DNA of 64,000 nucleotides from Mesostigma viride (GCA_009746045.1 RPFO01000213.1:7124109-7188108); one strand, 5' to 3'; positions 1 through 14,377 are shown, counted from the first letter of the stretch. Numbers and translations are program-made. Notes: generated by a model not told the origin, from the sequence alone.

Positions 1-3000
1 TGCGTGTTCGCGTGTGTTCACATGCCTGTGTGTTTGCATGTTTGCGTGTGTTCACATGCCTGTGTGTTTGCGTGTTCGCGTGTGTTCACATGCCTGTGTG
101 TTTGCGTGTTCGCGTGTGTTCACATGCCTGTGTGTTTGCGTGTTCGCGTGTGTTCACATGCCTGTGTGTTTGCGTGTTCGCGTGTGTTCACATGCCTGTG
201 TGTTTGCGTGTTCGCGTGTGTTCACATGCCTGTGTGTTTGCATGTTCGCGTGTGTTCACATGCCTGTGTGTTTGCGTGTTCGCGTGTGTTCACATGCCTG
301 TGTGTTCGCATGTTCGCGTGTGTTCACATGCCTGTGTGTTTGCGTGTTCGCGTGTGTTCACATGCCTGTGTGTTTGCGTGTGTTCACATGCCTGTGTGTT
401 TGCGTGTGTTCACATGCCTGTGTGTTTGCATGTTTGCGTGTGTTCACATGCCTGTGTGTTTGCGTGTTCGCGTGTGTTCACATGCCTGTGTGTTTGCGTG
501 TTCACGTGTGTTCACATGCCTGTGTGTTTGCGTGTGTTCACATGCCTGTGTGTTTGCGTGTTCGCGTGTGTTCACATGCCTGTGTGTTTGCATGTTCGCG
601 TGTGTTCACATGCCTGTGTGTTTGCGTGTTCACGTGTGTTCACATGCCTGTGTGTTTGCGTGTTCGCGTGTGTTCACATGCCTGTGTGTTTGCGTGTTCA
701 CGTGTGTTCACATGCCTGTGTGTTTGCGTGTTCACGTGTGTTCACATGCCTGTGTGTTTGCGTGTTCGCGTGTGTTCACATGCCTGTGTGTTTGCGTGTT
801 CGCGTGTGTTCACATGCCTGTGTGTTTGCGTGTTCGCGTGTGTTCACATGCCTGTGTGTTTGCGTGTTCACGTGTGTTCACATGCCTGTGTGTTTGCGTG
901 TGTTCACATGCCTGTGTGTTTGCGTGTTTGCGTGTGTTCACATGCCTGTGTGTTTGCGTGTTCACGTGTGTTCACATGCCTGTGTGTTTGCGTGTGTTCA
1001 CATGCCTGTGTGTTTGCGTGTTTGCGTGTGTTCACATGCCTGTGTGTTTGCGTGTTCACGTGTGTTCACATGCCTGTGTGTTCGCGTGTGTTCACATGCC
1101 TGTGTGTTTGCGTGTTCACGTGTGTTCACATGCCTGTGTGTTTGCGTGTTCGCGTGTGTTCACATGCCTGTGTGTTTGCGTGTTCACGTGTGTTCACATG
1201 CCTGTGTGTTTGCGTGTTCACGTGTGTTCACATGCCTGTGTGTTTGCGTGTTCGCGTGTGTTCACATGCCTGTGTGTTTGCGTGTTCGCGTGTGTTCACA
1301 TGCCTGTGTGTTTGCGTGTTCGCGTGTGTTCACATGCCTGTGTGTTTGCGTGTTCACGTGTGTTCACATGCCTGTGTGTTTGCGTGTGTTCACATGCCTG
1401 TGTGTTTGCGTGTTTGCGTGTGTTCACATGCCTGTGTGTTTGCGTGTTCACGTGTGTTCACATGCCTGTGTGTTTGCGTGTGTTCACATGCCTGTGTGTT
1501 TGCGTGTTTGCGTGTGTTCACATGCCTGTGTGTTTGCATGTTCGCGTGTGTTCACATGCCTGTGTGTTTGCGTGTTCGCGTGTGTTCACATGCCTGTGTG
1601 TTTGCGTGTTCGCGTGTGTTCACATGCCTGTGTGTTTGCGTGTTCGCGTGTGTTCACATGCCTGTGTGTTTGCGTGTTCACGTGTGTTCACATGCCTGTG
1701 TGTTTGCGTGTGTTCACATGCCTGTGTGTTTGCGTGTTCACGTGTGTTCACATGCCTGTGTGTTTGCGTGTTCGCGTGTGTTCACATGCCTGTGTGTTTG
1801 CGTGTTCGCGTGTGTTCACATGCCTGTGTGTTTGCGTGTTCGCGTGTGTTCACATGCCTGTGTGTTTGCGTGTTCGCGTGTGTTCACATGCCTGTGTGTT
1901 TGCGTGTTCGCGTGTGTTCACATGCCTGTGTGTTTGTGTGTTCACGTGTGTTCACATGCCTGTGTGTTTGCGTGTTCGCGTGTGTTCACATGCCTGTGTG
2001 TTTGCGTGTTCGCGTGTGTTCACATGCCTGTGTGTTTGCGTGTTTGCGTGTGTTCACATGCCTGTGTGTTTGTGTGTTTGCGTGTGTTCACATGCCTGTG
2101 TGTTTGCGTGTTCGCGTGTGTTCACATGCCTGTGTGTTTGCGTGTTTGCGTGTGTTCACATGCCTGTGTGTTTGCGTGTTCGCGTGTGTTCACATGCCTG
2201 TGTGTTTGCGTGTTCGCGTGTGTTCACATGCCTGTGTGTTTGCGTGTTCGCGTGTGTTCACATGCCTGTGTGTTTGCGTGTTCACGTGTGTTCACATGCC
2301 TGTGTGTTTGCGTGTTTGCGTGTGTTCACATGCCTGTGTGTTTGCATGTTCGCGTGTGTTCACATGCCTGTGTGTTTGCGTGTTCGCGTGTGTTCACATG
2401 CCTGTGTGTTTGCGTGTTTGCGTGTGTTCACATGCCTGTGTGTTTGTGTGTTTGCGTGTGTTCACATGCCTGTGTGTTTGCGTGTTCGCGTGTGTTCACA
2501 TGCCTGTGTGTTTGCGTGTTTGCGTGTGTTCACATGCCTGTGTGTTCGCGTGTGTTCACATGCCTGTGTGTTTGCGTGTTTGCGTGTGTTCACATGCCTG
2601 TGTGTTTGCGTGTTCGCGTGTGTTCACATGCCTGTGTGTTTGCGTGTTCACGTGTGTTCACATGCCTGTGTGTTTGCGTGTTCGCGTGTGTTCACATGCC
2701 TGTGTGTTTGCGTGTGTTCACATGCCTGTGTGTTTGCGTGTTCGCGTGTGTTCACATGCCTGTGTGTTTGCGTGTTCGCGTGTGTTCACATGCCTGTGTG
2801 TTTGCGTGTTCGCGTGTGTTCACATGCCTGTGTGTTTGCGTGTTCGCGTGTGTTCACATGCCTGTGTGTTTGCGTGTTTGCGTGTGTTCACATGCCTGTG
2901 TGTTTGCGTGTTCGCGTGTGTTCACATGCCTGTGTGTTTGCATGTTCGCGTGTGTTCACATGCCTGTGTGTTTGTGTTCGCGTGTGTTCACATGCCTGTG

Positions 3001-6000
3001 TGTTTGCGTGTTCGCGTGTGTTCACATGCCTGTGTGTTTGCGTGTTCACGTGTGTTCACATGCCTGTGTGTTTGCGTGTTTGCGTGTGTTCACATGCCTG
3101 TGTGTTCGCGTGTTCACGTGTGTTCACATGCCTGTGTGTTTGCGTGTTCACGTGTGTTCACATGCCTGTGTGTTTGCGTGTTCGCGTGTGTTCACATGCC
3201 TGTGTGTTTGCGTGTTCGCGTGTGTTCACATGCCTGTGTGTTTGCGTGTTCGCGTGTGTTCACATGCCTGTGTGTTTGCGTGTTCACGTGTGTTCACATG
3301 CCTGTGTGTTTGCGTGTGTTCACATGCCTGTGTGTTTGCGTGTGTTCACATGCCTGTGTGTTTGCGTGTGTTCACATGCCTGTGTGTTTGCGTGTTCGCG
3401 TGTGTTCACATGCCTGTGTGTTTGCGTGTTTGCGTGTGTTCACATGCCTGTGTGTTTGCGTGTTCGCGTGTGTTCACATGCCTGTGTGTTTGCGTGTTTG
3501 CGTGTGTTCACATGCCTGTGTGTTTGCGTGTTCACGTGTGTTCACATGCCTGTGTGTTTGCGTGTTTGCGTGTGTTCACATGCCTGTGTGTTTGCGTGTT
3601 CGCGTGTGTTCACATGCCTGTGTGTTTGTGTGTTCGCGTGTGTTCACATGCCTGTGTGTTTGCGTGTTCGCGTGTGTTCACATGCCTGTGTGTTTGCGTG
3701 TTCGCGTGTGTTCACATGCCTGTGTGTTTGCGTGTTCGCGTGTGTTCACATGCCTGTGTGTTTGCGTGTTCACGTGTGTTCACATGCCTGTGTGTTTGCG
3801 TGTGTTCACATGCCTGTGTGTTTGCGTGTTCGCGTGTGTTCACATGCCTGTGTGTTTGCGTGTGTTCACATGCCTGTGTGTTTGCGTGTGTTCACATGCC
3901 TGTGTGTTTGCGTGTTCGCGTGTGTTCACATGCCTGTGTGTTTGCGTGTTCGCGTGTGTTCACATGCCTGTGTGTTTGCGTGTTCGCGTGTGTTCACATG
4001 CCTGTGTGTTTGCGTGTTCGCGTGTGTTCACATGCCTGTGTGTTTGCATGTTCGCGTGTGTTCACATGCCTGTGTGTTTGCGTGTTCGCGTGTGTTCACA
4101 TGCCTGTGTGTTTGCGTGTTCGCGTGTGTTCACATGCCTGTGTGTTTGCATGTTCGCGTGTGTTCACATGCCTGTGTGTTTGCGTGTTCGCGTGTGTTCA
4201 CATGCCTGTGTGTTTGCATGTTCGCGTGTGTTCACATGCCTGTGTGTTTGCGTGTTTGCGTGTGTTCACATGCCTGTGTGTTTGCGTGTTCGCGTGTGTT
4301 CACATGCCTGTGTGTTTGCGTGTTCGCGTGTGTTCACATGCCTGTGTGTTTGCGTGTTCGCGTGTGTTCACATGCCTGTGTGTTTGCGTGTTCACGTGTG
4401 TTCACATGCCTGTGTGTTTGCGTGTTTGCGTGTGTTCACATGCCTGTGTGTTTGCGTGTTCGCGTGTGTTCACATGCCTGTGTGTTTGCATGTTCGCGTG
4501 TGTTCACATGCCTGTGTGTTTGCGTGTTCGCGTGTGTTCACATGCCTGTGTGTTTGCGTGTTCACGTGTGTTCACATGCCTGTGTGTTTGCGTGTTCGCG
4601 TGTGTTCACATGCCTGTGTGTTTGCGTGTTCGCGTGTGTTCACATGCCTGTGTGTTTGCGTGTTCGCGTGTGTTCACATGCCTGTGTGTTCGCGTGTTCA
4701 CGTGTGTTCACATGCCTGTGTGTTTGCGTGTGTTCACATGCCTGTGTGTTTGCGTGTGTTCACATGCCTGTGTGTTTGCGTGTTCGCGTGTGTTCACATG
4801 CCTGTGTGTTTGCGTGTTCGCGTGTGTTCACATGCCTGTGTGTTTGCGTGTTCGCGTGTGTTCACATGCCTGTGTGTTTGCGTGTGTTCACATGCCTGTG
4901 TGTTTGCGTGTTCGCGTGTGTTCACATGCCTGTGTGTTTGCGTGTGTTCACATGCCTGTGTGTTTGCGTGTGTTCACATGCCTGTGTGTTTGCGTGTGTT
5001 CACATGCCTGTGTGTTTGCGTGTGTTCACATGCCTGTGTGTTCACGTGTGTTCACATGCCTGTGTGTTTGCGTGTTCGCGTGTGTTCACATGCCTGTGTG
5101 TTTGTGTGTTCGCGTGTGTTCACATGCCTGTGTGTTTGCGTGTTCGCGTGTGTTCACATGCCTGTGTGTTCGCGTGTTCGCGTGTGTTCACATGCCTGTG
5201 TGTTTGCGTGTTCACGTGTGTTCACATGCCTGTGTGTTTGCGTGTTCGCGTGTGTTCACATGCCTGTGTGTTTGCGTGTTCGCGTGTGTTCACATGCCTG
5301 TGTGTTTGCGTGTTCACGTGTGTTCACATGCCTGTGTGTTTGCGTGTTCGCGTGTGTTCACATGCCTGTGTGTTTGCGTGTTCGCGTGTGTTCACATGCC
5401 TGTGTGTTTGCATGTTCGCGTGTGTTCACATGCCTGTGTGTTTGCGTGTTCGCGTGTGTTCACATGCCTGTGTGTTTGCGTGTTCGCGTGTGTTCACATG
5501 CCTGTGTGTTTGCGTGTTCGCGTGTGTTCACATGCCTGTGTGTTTGCGTGTTCACGTGTGTTCACATGCCTGTGTGTTTGCGTGTGTTCACATGCCTGTG
5601 TGTTTGCGTGTTCACGTGTGTTCACATGCCTGTGTGTTTGCGTGTTCGCGTGTGTTCACATGCCTGTGTGTTTGCGTGTTCGCGTGTGTTCACATGCCTG
5701 TGTGTTTGCGTGTTCGCGTGTGTTCACATGCCTGTGTGTTTGCGTGTTCGCGTGTGTTCACATGCCTGTGTGTTTGCGTGTTCGCGTGTGTTCACATGCC
5801 TGTGTGTTTGCGTGTTCGCGTGTGTTCACATGCCTGTGTGTTTGTGTGTTCACGTGTGTTCACATGCCTGTGTGTTTGCGTGTTCGCGTGTGTTCACATG
5901 CCTGTGTGTTTGCGTGTTCGCGTGTGTTCACATGCCTGTGTGTTTGCGTGTTTGCGTGTGTTCACATGCCTGTGTGTTTGTGTGTTTGCGTGTGTTCACA

Positions 6001-9000
6001 TGCCTGTGTGTTTGCGTGTTCGCGTGTGTTCACATGCCTGTGTGTTTGCGTGTTTGCGTGTGTTCACATGCCTGTGTGTTTGCGTGTTCGCGTGTGTTCA
6101 CATGCCTGTGTGTTTGCGTGTTCGCGTGTGTTCACATGCCTGTGTGTTTGCGTGTTCGCGTGTGTTCACATGCCTGTGTGTTTGCGTGTTCACGTGTGTT
6201 CACATGCCTGTGTGTTTGCGTGTTTGCGTGTGTTCACATGCCTGTGTGTTTGCGTGTTCGCGTGTGTTCACATGCCTGTGTGTTTGCATGTTCGCGTGTG
6301 TTCACATGCCTGTGTGTTTGCGTGTTCGCGTGTGTTCACATGCCTGTGTGTTTGCGTGTTCGCGTGTGTTCACATGCCTGTGTGTTTGCATGTTCGCGTG
6401 TGTTCACATGCCTGTGTGTTTGCGTGTTCGCGTGTGTTCACATGCCTGTGTGTTTGCGTGTTTGCGTGTGTTCACATGCCTGTGTGTTTGTGTGTTTGCG
6501 TGTGTTCACATGCCTGTGTGTTTGCGTGTTCGCGTGTGTTCACATGCCTGTGTGTTTGCGTGTTTGCGTGTGTTCACATGCCTGTGTGTTCGCGTGTGTT
6601 CACATGCCTGTGTGTTTGCGTGTTTGCGTGTGTTCACATGCCTGTGTGTTTGCGTGTTCGCGTGTGTTCACATGCCTGTGTGTTTGCGTGTTCACGTGTG
6701 TTCACATGCCTGTGTGTTTGCGTGTTTGCGTGTGTTCACATGCCTGTGTGTTTGCGTGTTCGCGTGTGTTCACATGCCTGTGTGTTTGCGTGTGTTCACA
6801 TGCCTGTGTGTTTGCGTGTTCGCGTGTGTTCACATGCCTGTGTGTTTGCGTGTTCGCGTGTGTTCACATGCCTGTGTGTTTGCGTGTTCGCGTGTGTTCA
6901 CATGCCTGTGTGTTTGTGTGTTCGCGTGTGTTCACATGCCTGTGTGTTTGCGTGTTCGCGTGTGTTCACATGCCTGTGTGTTTGCATGTTCGCGTGTGTT
7001 CACATGCCTGTGTGTTTTTGTGTTCGCGTGTGTTCACATGCCTGTGTGTTTGCGTGTTCGCGTGTGTTCACATGCCTGTGTGTTTGCGTGTTCACGTGTG
7101 TTCACATGCCTGTGTGTTTGCGTGTTTGCGTGTGTTCACATGCCTGTGTGTTTGCGTGTTCGCGTGTGTTCACATGCCTGTGTGTTTGCATGTTCGCGTG
7201 TGTTCACATGCCTGTGTGTTTTTGTGTTCGCGTGTGTTCACATGCCTGTGTGTTTGCATGTTCGCGTGTGTTCACATGCCTGTGTGTTTGCGTGTTCACG
7301 TGTGTTCACATGCCTGTGTGTTTGCGTGTTTGCGTGTGTTCACATGCCTGTGTGTTTGCGTGTTCGCGTGTGTTCACATGCCTGTGTGTTTGCGTGTTCG
7401 CGTGTGTTCACATGCCTGTGTGTTTGCGTGTTCGCGTGTGTTCACATGCCTGTGTGTTTGCGTGTTCGCGTGTGTTCACATGCCTGTGTGTTTGCGTGTT
7501 CGCGTGTGTTCACATGCCTGTGTGTTTGCGTGTTCGCGTGTGTTCACATGCCAGTGTGTTTGCATGTTTGCGTGTGTTCACATGCCTGTGTGTTTGCGTG
7601 TTCGCGTGTGTTCACATGCCAGTGTGTTTGCGTGTTCGCGTGTGTTCACATGCCTGTGTGTTTGCGTGTTCGCGTGTGTTCACATGCCTGTGTGTTTGCG
7701 TGTTCGCGTGTGTTCACATGCCTGTGTGTTTGCGTGTTCGCGTGTGTTCACATGCCTGTGTGTTTGCGTGTTCACGTGTGTTCACATGCCTGTGTGTTTG
7801 CGTGTGTTCACATGCCTGTGTGTTTGCGTGTTCGCGTGTGTTCACATGCCTGTGTGTTTGCGTGTGTTCACATGCCTGTGTGTTCGCGTGTTTGCGTGTG
7901 TTCACATGCCTGTGTGTTTGCATGTTCGCGTGTGTTCACATGCCTGTGTGTTTGCGTGTTCGCGTGTGTTCACATGCCTGTGTGTTTGCGTGTTCGCGTG
8001 TGTTCACATGCCTGTGTGTTTGCGTGTTCGCGTGTGTTCACATGCCTGTGTGTTCGCGTGTTCACGTGTGTTCACATGCCTGTGTGTTTGCGTGTGTTCA
8101 CATGCCTGTGTGTTTGCGTGTTCGCGTGTGTTCACATGCCTGTGTGTTTGCGTGTTCGCGTGTGTTCACATGCCTGTGTGTTTGCGTGTTCACGTGTGTT
8201 CACATGCCTGTGTGTTTGTGTGTTCACGTGTGTTCACATGCCTGTGTGTTTGCGTGTGTTCACATGCCTGTGTGTTTGCGTGTTCGCGTGTGTTCACATG
8301 CCTGTGTGTTTGCGTGTTCACGTGTGTTCACATGCCTGTGTGTTTGTGTGTTCACGTGTGTTCACATGCCTGTGTGTTCGCGTGTGTTCACATGCCTGTG
8401 TGTTTGCGTGTTCACGTGTGTTCACATGCCTGTGTGTTTGCGTGTTCGCGTGTGTTCACATGCCAGCGTGTTTGCGTGTTCGCGTGTGTTCACATGCCTG
8501 TGTGTTTGCGTGTTCGCGTGTGTTCACATGCCTGTGTGTTTGCATGTTCGCGTGTGTTCACATGCCTGTGTGTTTGCGTGTTCGCGTGTGTTCACATGCC
8601 TGTGTGTTTGCGTGTTCACGTGTGTTCACATGCCTGTGTGTTTGCGTGTTCGCGTGTGTTCACATGCCTGTGTGTTTGCGTGTTCGCGTGTGTTCACATG
8701 CCTGTGTGTTTGCGTGTTCGCGTGTGTTCACATGCCTGTGTGTTTGCGTGTTCGCGTGTGTTCACATGCCTGTGTGTTTGCGTGTTCGCGTGTGTTCACA
8801 TGCCTGTGTGTTTGCGTGTTCACGTGTGTTCACATGCCTGTGTGTTTGCGTGTGTTCACGTGTGTTCACATGCCTGTGTGTTTGCGTGTTCGCGTGTGTT
8901 CACATGCCTGTGTGTTTGCATGTTCGCGTGTGTTCACATGCCTGTGTGTTTGCGTGTTCGCGTGTGTTCACATGCCTGTGTGTTTGCGTGTTCGCGTGTG

Positions 9001-10620
9001 TTCACATGCCTGTGTGTTTGCGTGTGTTCACATGCCTGTGTGTTCGCGTGTTTGCGTGTGTTCACATGCCTGTGTGTTTGCATGTTCGCGTGTGTTCACA
9101 TGCCTGTGTGTTTGCGTGTTCGCGTGTGTTCACATGCCTGTGTGTTTGCGTGTTCGCGTGTGTTCACATGCCTGTGTGTTTGCGTGTTCGCGTGTGTTCA
9201 CATGCCTGTGTGTTCGCGTGTGTTCACATGCCTGTGTGTTTGCGTGTTCACGTGTGTTCACATGCCTGTGTGTTTGCGTGTTCGCGTGTGTTCACATGCC
9301 TGTGTGTTTGCGTGTTCGCGTGTGTTCACATGCCTGTGTGTTTGCGTGTTCGCGTGTGTTCACATGCCTGTGTGTTTGCGTGTTCGCGTGTGTTCACATG
9401 CCTGTGTGTTTGCGTGTTCGCGTGTGTTCACATGCCTGTGTGTTTGCATGTTCGCGTGTGTTCACATGCCTGTGTGTTTGCGTGTTCGCGTGTGTTCACA
9501 TGCCTGTGTGTTTGTGTGTTTGCGTGTGTTCACATGCCTGTTTGTTTGTGTGTTCGCGTGTGTTCACATGCCTGTGTGTTCGCGTGTGTTCACATGCCTG
9601 TGTGTTTGCGTGTTTGCGTGTGTTCACATGCCTGTGTGTTTGCGTGTTCGCGTGTGTTCACATGCCTGTGTGTTTGCGTGTTCGCGTGTGTTCACATGCC
9701 TGTGTGTTTGCGTGTTCGCGTGTGTTCACATGCCTGTGTGTTTGCGTGTTCGCGTGTGTTCACATGCCTGTGTGTTCGCGTGTGTTCACATGCCTGTGTG
9801 TTTGCGTGTTCACGTGTGTTCACATGCCTGTGTGTTTGCGTGTTCGCGTGTGTTCACATGCCTGTGTGTTTGCATGTTTGCGTGTGTTCACATGCCAGTG
9901 TGTTTGCGTGTTTGCGTGTGTTCACATGCCTGTGTGTTCGCGTGTTCGCGTGTGTTCACATGCCTGTGTGTTTGCGTGTTCGCGTGTGTTCACATGCCTG
10001 TGTGTTTGCGTGTGTTCACATGCCTGTGTGTTTGCGTGTTCGCGTGTGTTCACATGCCTGTGTGTTTGTGTGTTCGCGTGTGTTCACATGCCTGTGTGTT
10101 TGCGTGTTCGCGTGTGTTCACATGCCTGTGTGTTTGCGTGTTTGCGTGTGTTCACATGCCTGTGTGTTTGCGTGTTCGCGTGTGTTCACATGCCTGTGTG
10201 TTTGCGTGTTCGCGTGTGTTCACATGCCTGTGTGTTTGCGTGTTCGCGTGTGTTCACATGCCTGTGTGTTTGCATGTTCGCGTGTGTTCACATGCCTGTG
10301 TGTTTGTGTGTTCGCGTGTGTTCACATGCCTGTGTGTTCGCGTGTTCGCGTGTGTTCACATGCCTGTGTGTTTGCATGTTCGCGTGTGTTCACATGCCTG
10401 TGTGTTTGCGTGTTCGCGTGTGTTCACATGCCTGTGTGTTTGCGTGTTCGCGTGTGTTCACATGCCTGTGTGTTTGCATGTTCGCGTGTGTTCACATGCC
10501 TGTGTGTTTGCATGTTCGCGTGTGTTCACATGCCAGTGTGTTTGCATGTTCGCGTGTGTTCACATGCCTGTGTGTTTGCATGTTCGCGTGTGTTCACATG
10601 CCTGTGTGTTTGCATGTTCG
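1..10620. repeat. Satellite array of 34-bp and 26-bp units
   Basis: This is a head-to-tail array that begins before the window and ends sharply near 10620. The common unit is 34 bp: TGTGTTCACATGCCTG, then TGTGTTTGCG, then TGTTCGCG. A shorter 26-bp unit lacks the final TGTTCGCG and is scattered through the array. Neither unit contains a stop codon in any plus-strand frame, and neither length is a multiple of three. All three forward frames therefore stay open for more than 10 kb without this meaning coding. Nearly all variation between units is C-to-T or G-to-A at the CpG sites (GCG to GTG or GCA). Rarer changes include CCTG to CCAG, for example near 7552, 7620, 8463, 9896 and 10533. I infer non-coding tandem satellite DNA, possibly heterochromatic. 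Confidence 0.97.
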
Positions 10621-12349
10621 TAGGTTGCCCGCATTGTGCCCACAGCGTGGGGGTCACACAGCCGCGCGCTTTAGCGCCCATCATACCACACTTGTTGTAG
10701 GCTTGGCTTCGTTGACCCCTATTTTCGGCCATGGCGCTCAATACTTCTTCTTTCTTTCTTGTGTCTTGGTTCTTAGGTGGGCCCCGTGCCTTACGCACTG
10801 GTCATGGGTGGGTTGGGCTGCATGGCATGCTACCTATGTAGATTCACCTCCTGCTGCTACCTATGTATTTTCACCTACTAGATTCACCTCCTATGGCCTG
10901 CCTGTTATGTACAGTCACCTCTTGTCCTGCCCTGCGGTTCCTTCCTCTGGCCCTACTCATCACGCACGTGCACGCTGACGTACATGTGGTTATTCCGTGG
11001 TTGTGCCTCCCCCTTTCGGCGGAATATACTCCTGCGACCACCCTGGCTGACTATGCTCTCGCCCGTGGTTGCCAGGTCGGCCGATGCCGGTCGTAAGGTG
11101 AGGTGATGATCGATGCGAAAGGTATCCCCACGCAGTCCATGTGGCCGTAGCAGCCGGCTGTTTGGTTGTTCTCTGTATGGATGTTATTTAATTAATTGAT
11201 CGTTTGGCATTAGCTATGGATTAAAGTTTGCTTTAGTTGGAATGCTAGTAAATAGGTTCTGCCACAATTTTTCTATCTGTTGGTGGGTCGGATGGAGCTA
11301 CTTTAGGGTTGCTTGCTCAGCAGACCAGTGTTTTTGCTAAGGCACCGGTTCCAGTATTCTCCCGGTAATTACCTGTGCCCCTCCGGCCGACCGGTCAGCC
11401 CCCCCCGGCCGACCGGTATGCTATATGCCAAGCAGGAACCCCCCCCCTCGTTTGACCGGTAATGCTGTGTTCAGAGCAGGAACACCCCCCCGTTCGACCA
11501 GTATAAACCATTGTGACTTGTCCGGGCTGCCCTGGTCGACCGGGAAGCTTTAAATGCCTGGCGGGGTTCCCCGGTTTCCCCGTCAGACGGAACCGGTGCT
11601 GATGATACTGACTAGAACACAATATCAAGTTTGATTAGTAAATGTTGACTATTCCCGGCATTTACAAATAGTGTGCACATTGCTGCCGTGCTACCACCTC
11701 CACGGAATGTAAACGCCGACATGGCAGAGCCCTGCTGAATGCCCGACAAGAACCAGGGCGCCAGGGAATGAAACTGGCGACGGTCCGATCGCAGCTACAA
11801 CGTACCTTACTGATCAACATAAAAAGTAGTGCGTTACCCTCAGATGCAGTATTTTAAAAATGATCATGGACAACGGCTCGATTCCTCGTCAAGGCTAGGC
11901 GATTTTACACGAACATGGCTCGCTCGCAACTCACGTACAATATTACTGGTGTGAGCACTGAGCTGCCTCTGTTGAGGCGTCAAGCATCGAGGCTCTCGAG
12001 TTGAGTTGTACGGAGCCTGGGCGTTTCAACTTCAAACTGGGTGCTTGTGTAAATCGATGTTCCGTGCCCTAGTAACAAAAGGCGTGGCGCAATGCAGCTT
12101 TGACCCTACAGGGAATGGTTCAGACTCGGCACTCAGCAGTCAGCACTCAGCAGCACCCAGCCATCAGCAAGTCCAGTCTGTCCATGCGTGGTGGACTCAA
12201 GCGGGTAACAAATGCGCTGCAACACAATGCGAAGGTGTTAAGCCGCAAAACGAATTAAACGATCTATGAAGTTCATGGCAGTTGAGCCAGCTGACTTTTT
12301 TTGCGTGTTTTCTGATCCTACATTTTATAGTGCGCTAGAGAAGTAAATC
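10621..12349. other. Unique sequence right of the satellite, no gene recognised
   Basis: The sequence leaves the satellite abruptly and becomes ordinary mixed sequence. Only short open frames occur, none with recognisable protein character. Around 11380-11545 the motif CGACCGGT and relatives such as TTGACCGGT recur a few times beside runs of C, which looks like a decayed short repeat. I see no RNA gene, promoter or transposon end that I would defend. Confidence 0.6.
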
Positions 12350-12855
12350 ATGGCGAGGAAGAAAGAGCCCCCGATTACCCCGGGCTTCAACTTCAAAGAC
12401 CATTTCGCACGAGGTGGGTGGCATTTTAACCTTGGCCTCACAGTGCGAGCGGTCGGCCGGCTTTGGGCACGGTCGTTCCAGACGTCCAGGCACAGGCAGG
12501 CAGCGAATTAGAAGGGGACAACACTGATAAGACGAATGTGGATGACGGTGCCGTAGAGGAGGGCGATGCAGGTGGCTCAGCGCACGCACAGCCTGAAATC
12601 CATGGCGGTGATGTTCCGGAGCAGGCCATGTCGGAGCAGGTTTCGAATCCGGTTGTTGACAAGCAGCCTGTGTCGACAACCGGCGATCCGGGTGGCAGTG
12701 GTTCCGTGCAGGCTGCCAAGCAGAAGGCTGCAGTTCCGTCTGCTCCAACACCTCTACACTGCCTACCGGCACTGCGTACTATGTTTTGTAACCTCCTATT
12801 GCTACCATGCATGCATGTATGCATGCTAAGTCATCATCGTCGCGTGTCTTATTAG
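12350..12855 (+). CDS. Candidate two-exon gene, product unknown
   Basis: The reading begins with ATG at 12350 (context AATCATGG) and runs 21 codons plus one base to 12413. A GTGGGT donor follows at 12414. An acceptor ending TTCCAG at 12481 rejoins the frame at 12482, giving a 68-bp intron in phase 1. Exon 2 then reads an acidic, Gly/Ala-rich stretch (QAQAGSELEGDNTDKT, then DDGAVEEGDAGG) to a TAG at 12855. A TGTAA lies about 95 bp downstream. The last 30 or so residues (cysteine, leucine and histidine rich) look unlike the rest, so a further intron may be missed. I recognise no domain. The main support is that the splice restores a natural-looking frame. Confidence 0.35.
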
Positions 12856-13604
12856 GGCTGCGTATACCAAGGCTATGTGAATCAGGGCACAAGCAGCCCA
12901 CTAGGGGCCTATGGCAAGGCTCCAGATTTTAGGATAAATTATATAACTGTGTAAGAAATCGTGTTGGGATTTTGTTTTCAAAAAAGAAAAATCGCCACCA
13001 TGCGAGCCCCCCCCGGACCCCCCCCCCCACGGCCTTGGCTGCTTCGCAGGCTCAGCCGGGACCCCTACCGAAACTTACTGGAACCTTCCCACCCCTAAGC
13101 AAAAGCACTGCAGCAGACGATGATATTCTAGATCGTGCAACTATGATCCGTCTCCAGTGCAGCCGCTAGACCTGTGCGGTTACGAAGTAGCTTGATTTGG
13201 AACCTAGACGTTGGTGGCAATGGCCCTGCATTAGTGCTGGCCCGGTACACGCTCTTGACACTTCACCTTCGCATCTAGCCTGAAAGGATGTGGCCACTGT
13301 TGTTTCCCGTGTGTGAGCCTGTGTGGTTTGTGCCAGTTTGTGTGGCCATGTGCGGCCTGTGTGGACTGATCGGGTCTGCCATGGGCTGTGTTGTTTGTCA
13401 GGCCACACGCAGACGCCGAATGCCTTTTCTGCAGCCCTCTCCCCTTTCCACCCCACCCCCCCCGGCCCTTATACCCCCCTGCCTCCCCCCTTCATGTCCT
13501 CATTCCACCCCTACATTCCAGTTTTTCTTGCACCTCGCCGCACACAAGTAACAGCTGTTTGCCAGCACTGACTGACCACATACGCTCACCACGTGGCCAC
13601 ACAC
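12856..13604. other. Intergenic, C-rich tracts
   Basis: There are C-rich runs near 13005-13030 and 13440-13500, and CA/GT-rich sequence as the microsatellite block is approached. Several overlapping short frames exist on both strands, but their translations are low-complexity. No gene is supported. Confidence 0.5.
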
Positions 13605-14350
<746 letters not shown>

Positions 14351-14377
14351 GCACACCAATGTATTAATGCATCATCA

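Noticed and set aside
1-10620. CRISPR array
   Set aside because: The units are contiguous with no unique spacers, and the rest of the window is eukaryotic.
1-10620. Telomeric repeat
   Set aside because: The unit is 34 bp and not a short G-rich telomere motif, and unique sequence continues to the right without telomere-like repeats.
4-10978. Three overlapping open frames of about 3500 codons, Cys/Val/His rich
   Set aside because: The 34- and 26-bp units contain no stop in any forward frame, so open frames are automatic. There is no codon-level conservation and the frame cycles with the unit.
12336-12824. Minus-strand frames of 128-145 codons
   Set aside because: Antisense of the candidate spliced gene; proline- and histidine-rich without motifs.
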